From Tieghemiomyces parasiticus (lineage: Eukaryota > Kickxellomycota > Dimargaritomycetes > Dimargaritales > Dimargaritaceae), in contig JANBPT010000003.1 in the NCBI GenBank assembly GCA_027575765.1, forward strand, positions 62,001 to 126,000: DNA of 64,000 bases. Reading direction: 5' to 3'. Below, one piece after another: positions 46,030-55,286 of the stretch. The notes beneath the pieces are model-generated. The model had not been told where the DNA came from. It ran no database searches and saw only the letters and a list, made by a program, of their open reading frames with translations. A program made the position numbers and the translations under genes. Position 1 is the stretch's first letter, and the number at the start of each line of letters is the position of its first letter.

Positions 46030-48110
46030 GTCACTGGAGGAGCTGGTGTGGACTACCCACTTTCTCACAACACACACATACCAGTTGACATGCTGGATTT
46101 TCCTCCACAAGCTGGAGAGGAGCCATGACTTTGACCTCAGTGACTTCCTTGGCCAGACATTCTTTTACAAAGTCTTCCTCAGCCTGGCCGGGAGGAAGTT
46201 CATGCAGAAGAAGGTTAAGCCATCCACTGAAGTCATTAGGGTACTCAAAAACACTTGGACGGCTACACAAAGACTGCCAACAGTAAGCCTGGGAAACACA
46301 ACAACATGGCCCAGGTGGCAGCCTATGTCAGCACCATCATGACTGCCTGCAAGATCAATGTCCAGCCGAGGTTTGGCGAGCACCTTCAGTGCACTATCCA
46401 CACCCTGCTGAATGTGTGCCAGCAAAAGGAGGTACTGCGCAAGTAAATGGCCAGCAGCAATCAATACAAGTTCCACCATACCTGTGAGGAGAGGATCTGG
46501 GGGCCAGTATGCCAGGTCAAGGAGGCATTGTGATGCAGAGACCCTGATTGCAGCAAGCTCCCACCAGAAGGGCAGCTCATTCTTGTTAATCTGTTACTAA
46601 TCCTCTAAGTGTATGATGTCACTTATCTGATTCTTGAGTATGACATTTATTATGATGTCAAGAAGTCTCCAGAAAAGCATTTCAAGGTGTGGTGATTGGG
46701 AACCACCACATTAGATCATCCCAGGGTAAAGTCCAAGTCTACTATTTCAGAACCACAAATTCTGTGATAGTAGAATAGCCTTTTGGTTATGGTATTAGAC
46801 TTGGGCCTAGTATCAACACACAAGGCATTTTAGGAGCTCTGCAAGTTCCTGGAGGTGAGGGAGGCAAAGTCAGTCCAGTGCTTTCCTCTCCAGACTTCTT
46901 GGGTGCCATGCCACCTGCACATAAATATGTGGATCCTCTGCCAGCATATCTTAAAGTGGGCATCCAAGAATGAGCCATTGATCAACGAAATATAGGGGGG
47001 GAGGCTCTTGACCTCCATTGCAAGGTATTCAAGGACCATCATGGCAGGAGGTTCTTAAGGGCTATCCAGACAGGTGGGGTGTCTGTATCATTCATACTCA
47101 AGGCCCCCAAGACAAAGAGGAACCTTAGTTGCAAGCTAAGCCAGACTGATGCTGATGGGGTTTCCACCAATGACAGTGCCGTGGAGCTCAAGGACAAGCA
47201 CAAGGCTGACAGCATGAGGGACCAGGGCACTCAAAGGAAGCAGAACAGGAGTGACCACTCCACAGACTGCTCCTACACACACACACACACACACACCATC
47301 CCACGCAGTGAGCTACAAGATACAGAGGGTAAGAATCTCCTCATTGATCTGGGTCATTGTGGTATTCACTATGATGATGACAGCACCATCCAAAAGACCA
47401 AGGCTAGGCTGGCACAGGTATGCTGCAGCATCATCAATGCCACCAGGTATAAGCTCTACCTTGAGGTGTGGGAAGGGAATGGTTGCTGCTCAGCAGCTTT
47501 TACAGCAGGACCACAAATGCCCATACAACATCAATGCACACCATGCACAAGTATGGCCCAGTGAAGAGTGGCTGGGGGAAGCATCAGGCCAGAAAGATGC
47601 ATCTGTATACTGGCCATGTGACACACAATTATCCACTCCATCAGAAATTTTGCCTCTATGCCTCTATCAGCCAGAGGTAGGCTGATGCTTGGCTGGTGTG
47701 CACACTACGGCACAGGTTCAACAAGGACATGGTACTCATCATGGGAACCTGGTCCACTACCATGGGCCCATCTGTGACAAGGGCTGATGGGTAATGTTCA
47801 AGAGGCATGGATTGAAGGTCTATCTGGTGGATGAGTACCACACACCCATGACCTGTCCTGAGTGCTGCAACTATCTGGAGACCTTAGACCATGTCCCCAA
47901 CCCATGACCATGGCAGTGAGTAAAGCATCCTAAAGTTAAATGATGTGGGCTTCTAAGGTGTATAAACCTAAATTGTTTGAAGTCTATGGAATATTCTAGG
48001 AAACCATCTTGCTTACAGCTGTGGAGGTGGGCTATGGTAGCAGTGCTCAACTTCAGGCACATCCCCTTGAGCCTCCAGGCCAAAGGTGGGATTCCAGAGC
48101 AGTCCCAGCA
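46030..48110 (+). pseudogene. Fanzor (TnpB-like RNA-guided nuclease) pseudogene
   Basis: Intact Fanzors are eukaryotic TnpB relatives that cut DNA under guidance of an RNA from the element's end. Blocks in order: THTYQLTCWIFLHKLE and DFDLSDF (near 46064-46145); AAYVSTIMTACKINVQPRFG (near 46315-46375); TGGVSVSFILKAPKTKR (near 47070), the usual TDGVSVSF strand with D changed to G; KNLLIDLGHCGIHY, RuvC-I, with the Asp codon at 47346-47348; MHLYTGHVTHNYPLHQKFCL (near 47600); VLIMGTWS at 47732-47755, for the usual GDWS; KVYLVDEYHTPMTCPECC, with the CPEC zinc pair at 47854-47865; CGLLRCINLNC after a TGA (from 47944); and LWRWAMVAVLNFRHI at 48019-48063. Families have WNRD there; here Ala (48031-48033) replaces the RuvC-III Asp and Trp replaces Arg. 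At least four frameshifts and several stops make it non-functional. Confidence 0.85.
47274..47297 (+). repeat. (CA)n microsatellite inside the Fanzor relic
   Basis: Twelve or so CA units interrupt the pseudogene between its TDGVSVSF-like strand and RuvC-I. They translate as alternating Thr-His, so this is an expansion acquired in a linker or after decay. Confidence 0.85.
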
Positions 48111-48300
48111 TGAAAATCCCAACACAAAGGCTGTTCCCCACCGGGTCCATAAAGAACTTTCCGGCCCTGTTATTACAGGGCTAAGCTGTGGTAAAAGCAA
48201 GCTGCTTGGGCCACTCTTCATGCAATGTAATGGAGGGGAGGCATCCTAAAGGTGAATCAGCTGGACAGAGAGTTTCATCTAAGTAATGGGTGGAATATCC

Positions 48301-48875
48301 ACAGCCTGCTGGGAGACAACGTACTGATAGGCCCGACCTTTAGCCATTCTGCTATTTCCCACTTTGCTGTATGTTCAATAATACACATGCAAATGGCTTG
48401 GCTTATTAAACACAAAATTTGCCTCCATCAGAATGAAAATTCACGGGATATACACTACAAATACTACACACTGGTGGCATGATATCCATCATCACATGGC
48501 GCAAACTCATTTTCAAATAATAGTAGATTAACCGACCCCTTCCATCCGCCCTGGCCTCAATATCTCGTCACCTGCAGCCAACCGCATTGGATGGCAATGT
48601 TTTGTAAACCATTATTCCTGTGCAAGCCCTGTGGTGAGTTTTTCGCCACTATGCGCGACAACGACGCAGCTAACCCCGCCAGCCCTGGTTGCCCATGCAC
48701 CCTTTGACTAATACCCTTCCATACCTCGCCAAACCCAGGCCCTAGCTTTCCGCATTGCCCGTCTAACTGCCCTCTCCCCACCCCCTCCGAAGTCATCTTT
48801 CAAAATCTGCCTACAGCCTACAACATTCTACTCCGCTGGTCATCCTATCCACTGCCCCACCCCCACATTGCTACC
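48301..48875. other. Between Fanzor relic and HAD phosphatase gene
   Basis: AT-rich until about 48480, then normal GC with C-rich promoter sequence before the ATG at 48876. No coding frame of note. Confidence 0.45.
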
Positions 48876-50789
48876 ATGACAACCACTGACTCCCCCGCCC
48901 CGAAGATCACCCACTGCATCTTTGACATGGACGGTCTCCTGCTCGTAGGTCTTTGACGCCTTACCCGCCTGCTCACTCTAGGGTTCTGAGGATGTAGCAT
49001 CCATAGCCAGACCTGGCTACTATACAGCGTAGAACTGGGCCTAACCTAGCAAATGTATCGGCTGTTCTCATGCTACGCTCCCCGCCGGCACTTCCTGCCG
49101 TCAAGGACACCGAGCGTATCTACACAGAGGTCACCGGTAAGTCGCAAACAGCCAGCTCTCTCCTCCTCCGTTAGAATACATGGAGCCAATGTCGTTGGCT
49201 GTAGACCTTACCAGGGTCATATAATCCACTACACGTAACCAGGGATCGATCCATTACAGGCACAGCCCTTATCCCTCATACTAACCCCGCTCTCCCTCGT
49301 ATGTATGGCTGGTGCTACATCTGATCCCCTTCCTCGCTTGCATACTATAGAGGAGATCCTGACGCCACTGGGCTGCACCTTCGGCTGGGACACCAAAATC
49401 AAGCTGATGGGGCGCACCACTCATGACGTAAGTGGGTGTGGCACCGTGTAAATTAAACCGGTAGGATATGGCGTCGCAGGATAGTGGGCACGTACGGGCG
49501 AACTAAGTCTGACCAGAGGCACCTTCTTCCTCCCACCATACCAGTCCATCCGTACCCTTCTGGAGGAGACAAGTGCCCCGATTAGTCACGACGATTACTA
49601 CCAGAAAAGCAAAGAGCTGCAGGTAAGAATGAATTGAATGCTTGCAGTAACAGGTTATGTGTCTTCGCACCTAGGCCCGGCAAATACTATGTCAAGTCTT
49701 CGTCTCACACTTATCATACCCCGGTTTCCATGGCCCCCTCAATGCAGCTGGCCAAATTCCACACCTGCCGCCCACTTCCTGGCGTCGAGGTAAGTCTCCG
49801 CTGTACTCACCTGCCAGCTCTGTCCTCAGACCTTAGGCCCCGGGGTCCGACCCTCACTGCTGAATAGGGTAGTGCCGGGCTGGTCGGATCCTGAACTAAT
49901 GGATATATATATTTTCATTCCATGCTTACCGACCAACGTAATTTCCCATTATCAGCGCCTAATTCGCCACTTGAAAAATTCTGGAGTGCCCATCGCCGTA
50001 AGTGTTCGAGTGGAGTGTGCCCGGTGACTCCGATACCGACAATTAGGTTGACAGCGGCGGCGCCACCCGCCCCGATTCCCTTGCCATTTGGCACTTACCC
50101 TCCCCCCGCATACACACACACGCGCGTCTCGCAATGTATTTTGTTCCATTTCACCACCATGCTTTACAGGTCGGCACCAGTTCCACGGAGACCTTCTTCA
50201 AGCTGAAGACCCAGGAGAACCAGGACCTCTTCACCCAGTTTGACACCATCACCTGTGGTGACGATCCCAACGTCAAACTGGGCAAGCCTCACCCGGATAT
50301 CTTTGTGGAGGCCCAGCGTCGACTAGGCAACCCGCCAGCGTCCCAGTGTCTGGTGTTTGAGGACGCCCTGAACGGGGTTAAGGCGGCGTTGCGGGCCGGG
50401 ATGCACGTAAGTTTTAAAAAACCACCCACCCACACACGGTCTCTCCCCCTCTTGGCAAGGATAAGAACACGCCATGCCTTGGATCGTGGCCTCACATTTG
50501 GCACGCTACCGGGGTTCGCTGTGGAAGACCATGGATCCAACGATGACTTACTGATTAACTGCGGGGTTCGTTTGCTCCACGGCCACCACAACCTCCCCCT
50601 CCTACACACACCGCCCTTTCTTTTCACCCCCATCGCTTTACACAGGTCGTGTGGATCCCAGACGTCAATGTGGTTCAGCTCGGCCTTCCAGAGGACCACG
50701 GGGCCATCGAAGTCATCACATCCATGGCTGATTTTAACCCCGAGAAGTACGGTTTGCCGCCCTTCAATGATGTGGCCGCTTCTGGATAG
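48876..50789 (+). CDS. HAD-superfamily phosphatase, pseudouridine-5'-phosphatase (HDHD1)-like
   Basis: Eight exons (48876-48944, 49106-49136, 49351-49427, 49545-49622, 49748-49789, 49956-49997, 50170-50406, 50646-50789) join in frame to 239 residues. HAD motif I is split by intron 1: FDMDGLLL then DTERIYTEVT, with nucleophile Asp and acid/base Asp two residues on. Then come KIKLMGRTTHD, the cap domain, LPGVE and RLIRHLKNSGVPIA, motif II VGTSSTE, KLGKPHPDIFVEAQRRLG with the motif III Lys, and motif IV CLVFEDALNGVKAALRAGMH. The end PEKYGLPPFND resembles HDHD1. That family hydrolyses pseudouridine-5'-phosphate or small sugar phosphates such as glycerol-3-phosphate; substrate cannot be fixed here. 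Several exons are only 31-78 bases, unlike the intron-poor neighbours. Confidence 0.9.
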
Positions 50790-51568
50790 GCACTGAACGA
50801 GGCCCGAGTGCCGCCGTGAGAAGAAGGTGTGTGCAGAGAAGTGCATGGCGATTATAGCTTGCGTTTACCCGTTCTTTTCGGCTTTGGTCGTGCTCCTCAC
50901 CCCGATACCAAAGGATTCTAGTCTGGTGTAGTTTTGGTAAATCTCTAAGGGTGCATTTGGGACCATGTAGTATATCAGGTATTTATGATTGGGTGAGGTG
51001 GGCGGATATGGAGGCGGATGGAATGAACCGGCTCGTCACCCCTTTACAATCGGTAGGATGAGGTGGACGGAAACGAGCGTGTGCAACAGAGTGGAATGGC
51101 ATAGTAAAGTACGTATCATGCAGTGAGGCAGCCATCGGGGTCCATTGGCCAACAGACCCTATCCAAAATCAGGCACGGCAAAAGATAAAGGGCGAAAAAT
51201 ATAAGATATAGTTTTACAAGGGTGAGGGAGATCACCTCGTGGACGAGCAGGGATCGGAGGGGGGGCGGTAAACTGTGTAGGCGAGGTATAGTGCACGGAG
51301 GATGGATCTCAGGAGTCACCAGACCAAAACAAAGCGAGCTGGACCCCCCTTCCATTCGTTCGGTATTGGCTGCGGAAGGGCGGATAATGTGAGGTCAGCC
51401 GTCAGGGGGCAGATGCCAGGTAGGCAGATGGTTGGACATGAGATGAGGCGGAGGGCAAAAAAACAATGGGGCTGTGTTTTCTCAGGCCGAGAGGGAGGGC
51501 AGGGTAAATCTGGTAATAGGGAAGGGCACCAAGTGAGAAGCTGGCAAGAGAGTGGTCAAGGCAGGCGC
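50790..51568. other. Intergenic, convergent 3' regions
   Basis: About 780 bases between the HAD gene and the minus-strand repeat-protein gene. Purine-rich on the plus strand near 51230-51560. No credible gene. Confidence 0.45.
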
Positions 51569-52621
51569 TTACAGATACCGGCTAGCGGCGCCAACCTGGC
51601 CCTGCATGACCATACTGGCCTCCTGCCGAGCGACCCGTTTGATTTGGCGGGTGGCATGAAGCTCCGCGCGGCGCATATTCCGCTCAGTACGGTTCCGTTC
51701 ACGCTCCACATTACGGATAGTGTCGGCATGTTTCTTGCGGCGCTCTCCCCGGCTCTGCTCGTCTAAGCCTTCCAAAACCAGAGTACTGTTGTTGGTAACA
51801 GCCCCGTAAAACTTCTTCATGGACCCGGCGATGGAATCGATCATGCCACCCGCGCGGCTGGGGTGCTCGCCCTTGGGATGGTAGCCGTTGCACTCGATGC
51901 ACACCTCCAGCTCGGCGTTGGGTAGACTGCTGATGGCGGACCGCTCACACGTAGAGCGGGACTGGCTAAACACTCGGTGGCCGGCATATCCGTCAGATAG
52001 GACGCTGTTGGGGTGGACGTTTACGCGGGCCGGACGCGGGGGCGGCGGAAGGACCGGCGGAAGGACGGGGCCCGCCATGGACATCCCCCCAGGACCCATC
52101 ATGGACATCGCCCCAGGACCCATCATGGCCATGGCCCCAGGGCCCGCCATGGACATCGCTCCGGGACCCATCATGGACATTGCCCCGGGGCCAGCCATGG
52201 ACATGGGTGAGTGTCCAACATGGGACATGGCCGCCAGGGGCGGGTGACCCATGTGCGGGTTGCGCGGGGCCAGGAGGGCCAGGTCGTCGCGAGTTCCGGC
52301 CATACCGCGACTAGCGGCGTAGGGATTCAATGGAGGCAAATGCACGCCGCTGGCAGAGTTCATGGGTCCGGGACCGCCGTAGGGTACCAGCTGGGCGCGG
52401 GAGGCGGCCATCATGGAAGCCTGGGGGCTGTTTCGGCAGTAGTTGCTACAGAACCCCGAACCCGGAGAGTCGGCCGGAATCGGGGTGCGGCAAGTGGCGC
52501 ATTCCACATAGCGACCAGCAATGGTGTTGCGGCGAGCTAAAGTGTGGCTGGGCATTGCCGCGTCGACCAGGGAGATGTTACTTGCTGCCAGGTTGGCGTG
52601 GGAGGGAGAGGTGCCGTACAT
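51569..52621 (-). CDS. Uncharacterised protein with Met/Gly octapeptide repeats
   Basis: Intronless, 350 residues, no family recognised. The N-terminal part has a possible zinc-binding cluster, RYVECATCRTPIPADSPGSG then FCSNYCRN (C-x2-C, C-x3-C). A central low-complexity stretch repeats an eight-residue unit close to MSMAGPGA about five times (residues ~140-185), followed by a proline run VLPPVLPPPPRPAR. Next comes a second Cys pair in LEVCIECNGYHPKGEHPSRA. The segment SIAGSMKKFYGAVTNNSTLV is probably helical, and the C-terminal ~70 residues are strongly charged (RRKKHADTIRNVERERNRTE), likely a coiled coil. It could be a scaffold or nucleic-acid-associated protein; this is inference. The upstream region is a long C/T-rich promoter in the gene sense. 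Confidence 0.65.
   Translation of the reverse strand: MYGTSPSHANLAASNISLVDAAMPSHTLARRNTIAGRYVECATCRTPIPADSPGSGFCSNYCRNSPQASMMAASRAQLVPYGGPGPMNSASGVHLPPLNPYAASRGMAGTRDDLALLAPRNPHMGHPPLAAMSHVGHSPMSMAGPGAMSMMGPGAMSMAGPGAMAMMGPGAMSMMGPGGMSMAGPVLPPVLPPPPRPARVNVHPNSVLSDGYAGHRVFSQSRSTCERSAISSLPNAELEVCIECNGYHPKGEHPSRAGGMIDSIAGSMKKFYGAVTNNSTLVLEGLDEQSRGERRKKHADTIRNVERERNRTERNMRRAELHATRQIKRVARQEASMVMQGQVGAASRYL
52072..52208 (-). repeat. 24-base coding minisatellite
   Basis: Tandem 24-base units with small variations encode the Met/Ser/Ala-Gly-Pro-Gly octapeptides of the surrounding gene, about five and a half copies. Unit length is a multiple of three, so copy number can change without frameshift. Confidence 0.8.
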
Positions 52622-55286
52622 GGTAGGGTCAATAATACAAAGGTATGTCGGGGCTTGAAAGGCGGGCGAAGCGAATACTCAGGCAACGGCCAATAACAGA
52701 AGGGGGGCTGAGGGCTACAATTTCAGCAGGGACAAGCAGAGGAGTTAGTAACGTTGGCCACGGGCGGACGGTGGATGGTCAAGGAAGATAATTTGGACGC
52801 TTTTTTTGGAAAACCACAGGTGTCGAAGGTTTGGAACGGAGTAGTAAGCGAGTTAAAGACTTTGGAGAGTAGGTTGTGCAGGGGGTCTAAAAGTGCAGGG
52901 CGGAAGGCTGTTTAAGTGCAACAGGGAAACAGGGTGTGTAGTGTGTGTAAATGCGCGGGCTGTAGAGTAGCAGCGGGAGGGCAACGCGAGTCGGTGCAAA
53001 TAAAGCGGGGATCCTAACTGATACCGGCGGGCCGTATAAGCGGTAACGACGTACAGGGAGATAAGGATGGGCGGTGGGGGGGATGTGAGGGTGATGGCGA
53101 TGGTGACGGCACAAAACGAGAGAAGGGGAGGGGCAGCGCAAGGTCGGACTTTAATACCTGCCGTGCGACAACCGCCACTGGCCCCTCGTGTGGAACAACG
53201 AAGCGGGAGAGGAGGAGGAAGAGAAGGGGGGCCGACGGAGTCGAAAGGCGTGGTGGAGAAAATGTTTCTTCTCCATCCCACACAACCGCGCTAGCGGCAC
53301 TGGCGGGCCCAGCGCTGTGTCGCGAAATCGAAGGCGGCCTGGGGCCCTCCACCCCCGCCCCCCTCCTCTCCACCGCCCCGACCAAGGCAGCATACAGTAC
53401 CAAGGGAGGCCCCGGGGTGCATTATAAGGCGTAAAAGACGGCGGATACTTGGCCATTGTGGGGTGATCCGGGGACAGGGCCCTGTGACCACCCTCTTTCT
53501 TTCGCTCTCCCCTCCCCACCTCCTGCCCTGTCCGCGGCCTGGGCCTCTACATTGCTGACACAGACTCGTAAACCTCTGTCTGTATGCACGTCGTGTCAAC
53601 TGGCCCCTTCCCACCATCACGGCCTAGTCTTCCGCCCTAGAACCCTGCGAGTCCACCGCCGCCACGTCGGCTCGCCTAAAGCATGACGGCAGGACCCGCG
53701 TCCTATCCGGCCGCTTTGGCACTGGCCTGGTGTGCCCAGTATCTACCCTCACTTCCCATGCCGCACGAACCCACCCCGCCGATATGGCCACGGACTGGCC
53801 GCTCAAACAACTTCCATAAGGACGACGTGCCAGCCTGCCGCAGCATGCCTGGATGGCCCGGCTAGGAAACCCCGCGCCTCAACAATTATCCGTGGGTGCC
53901 ACCGAGCCGGCTCAGCTGTCACCATATCGTCATGCATGGGTGCCAGGCCGAACCGGTGCACGGAAGCACAGCGGAGCCGCCCGAGGGACTAGTTGTCCCC
54001 CCGGGGTGAGCCAGCAAATGCCACGGCCGGCCCGGTCGCCGAGATTGCCTTGACGTCATCACGGTCAATCCGTGACTATACGCGGTTAGCATATATTGAG
54101 AGCCCGGGGTAATGCGGCTGCCGGTGATTTGTGACGCTAGGGGCTTCCCAAGTGCAAGGAGGCGGCTGTTGAGCTGGGAAGTATTTGCTGGCCAGGGACT
54201 CTGGCAGTCGGTCCAGGGAGGGCCGGTGGATTGCGCCCGCATCCGTGCCAGTTCAGGACCCTACCCTAGCAGTGCCCGATACCGTCCCGGATATGCCCCC
54301 AGTCCCAACTTCTCAGCAAGGCCCATGAATCCCAGAGCAATTTGGCAGGGGTGGTGTCCCAATCTCCGCCACTCTACAGCCTATCCCCTCCCCACCTGGT
54401 CTCAAGCTTCGGGCCAGGATTGGTGGCAAGAATCAGGAGCCTGGCGGGATTAGTCAGATTGTCCCATCGCGGGGTGTCGCTACCTGGCAAAGGTGAGGAT
54501 GGCTCCACAACCAACAGGTTGGATCCAGGTATCGCTATTAACTATAATCGGGCTGCCCCTCTACCCCTCTCTGTCCACGTGCGGGGGAGGGGAGGACTGG
54601 GCGGTACAAGAGCTGGAAAGCGGGCCCGTGGGTCGATGCTAATTGATTCCTCGAATCGGCAGTGGCGGCGAGGTCAGCGCAGTACCCCTCAGGCCGGTCT
54701 TTTAAGTGCTTCGACAGCCTACAGCGGAGTAAGCCGCAGTGGGCTGCGCAACCATCAGCCGATGTCGGCTGCTGCTGCCGCCATTTATAGCCTGCAGCGT
54801 GGTCTTTGCTTGGCAGGTGATTTAACCTCACTGCACTAGCCATGCGGTGCCCATGGTCTCTCGGGCCAAAAGCCTTTCCCTCGCGGCCATACCGTGTCCA
54901 TGTAGGGTACAAATAGCGCATAGTCACCATCGAAAGCTCGGGGATGCAACTGGGCGTTGGCAGGCGCGCCGGCTGTCGCCCACTGTGACCGCGAGGCCGG
55001 GGCGGTTTCCGCTCGCGCCGTCGCGCTTCAACCTCTCACTTAATGGTAGGCCATGTGGATTCCGACCTGCTCATGCTCTCTGCTCCGCTGGCCGATCTGC
55101 ATCCCGTCCAAGTTTACATTTCCCTTTTTTCCCTTCTCACACCAGTCCACGATAGAGAAAGCGAGATTTAGCTGCGCTGTCCTTGCAATCCCTAGTTTTT
55201 GCATTCCTCCATCCATCTCATCTGGCACTTTTATCTCACTTTACCTACGCCTCTAGCAGCCTTCTCGCCTCCTCCTGTAGCCCACG
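52622..55286. other. Divergent promoter region upstream of RPB2
   Basis: About 2.7 kb between two divergent genes. Overlapping frames of 60-165 codons on both strands (for example 54342-54839) have no motif and random-like composition. Purine-rich (plus) sequence to the left and C/T-rich sequence at 55070-55286 are the two promoters. No RNA gene recognised. Confidence 0.45.

Larger units (their letters stand above)
45720..48300 (+). mobile_element. Decayed Fanzor-bearing mobile element
   Basis: This 2.6-kb segment stands out in two ways. It contains an ordered set of Fanzor protein fragments in all three plus-strand frames. It is also almost free of CpG: by eye I count about 15 CpG in 2.4 kb, while the neighbouring genes have several per 60 bases. 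The left limit is set where the CpG-poor sequence begins after the dispersed repeat. The right limit is approximate, because composition drifts back to normal between 48300 and 48500. I could not identify terminal inverted repeats, a target-site duplication or a guide-RNA region; Fanzor elements often lack obvious ends. Confidence 0.7.

Noticed and set aside
47274..47297. CA run considered as part of a CRISPR-like or guide array
   Set aside because: It is a simple dinucleotide microsatellite with no spacers, lying within the pseudogene.
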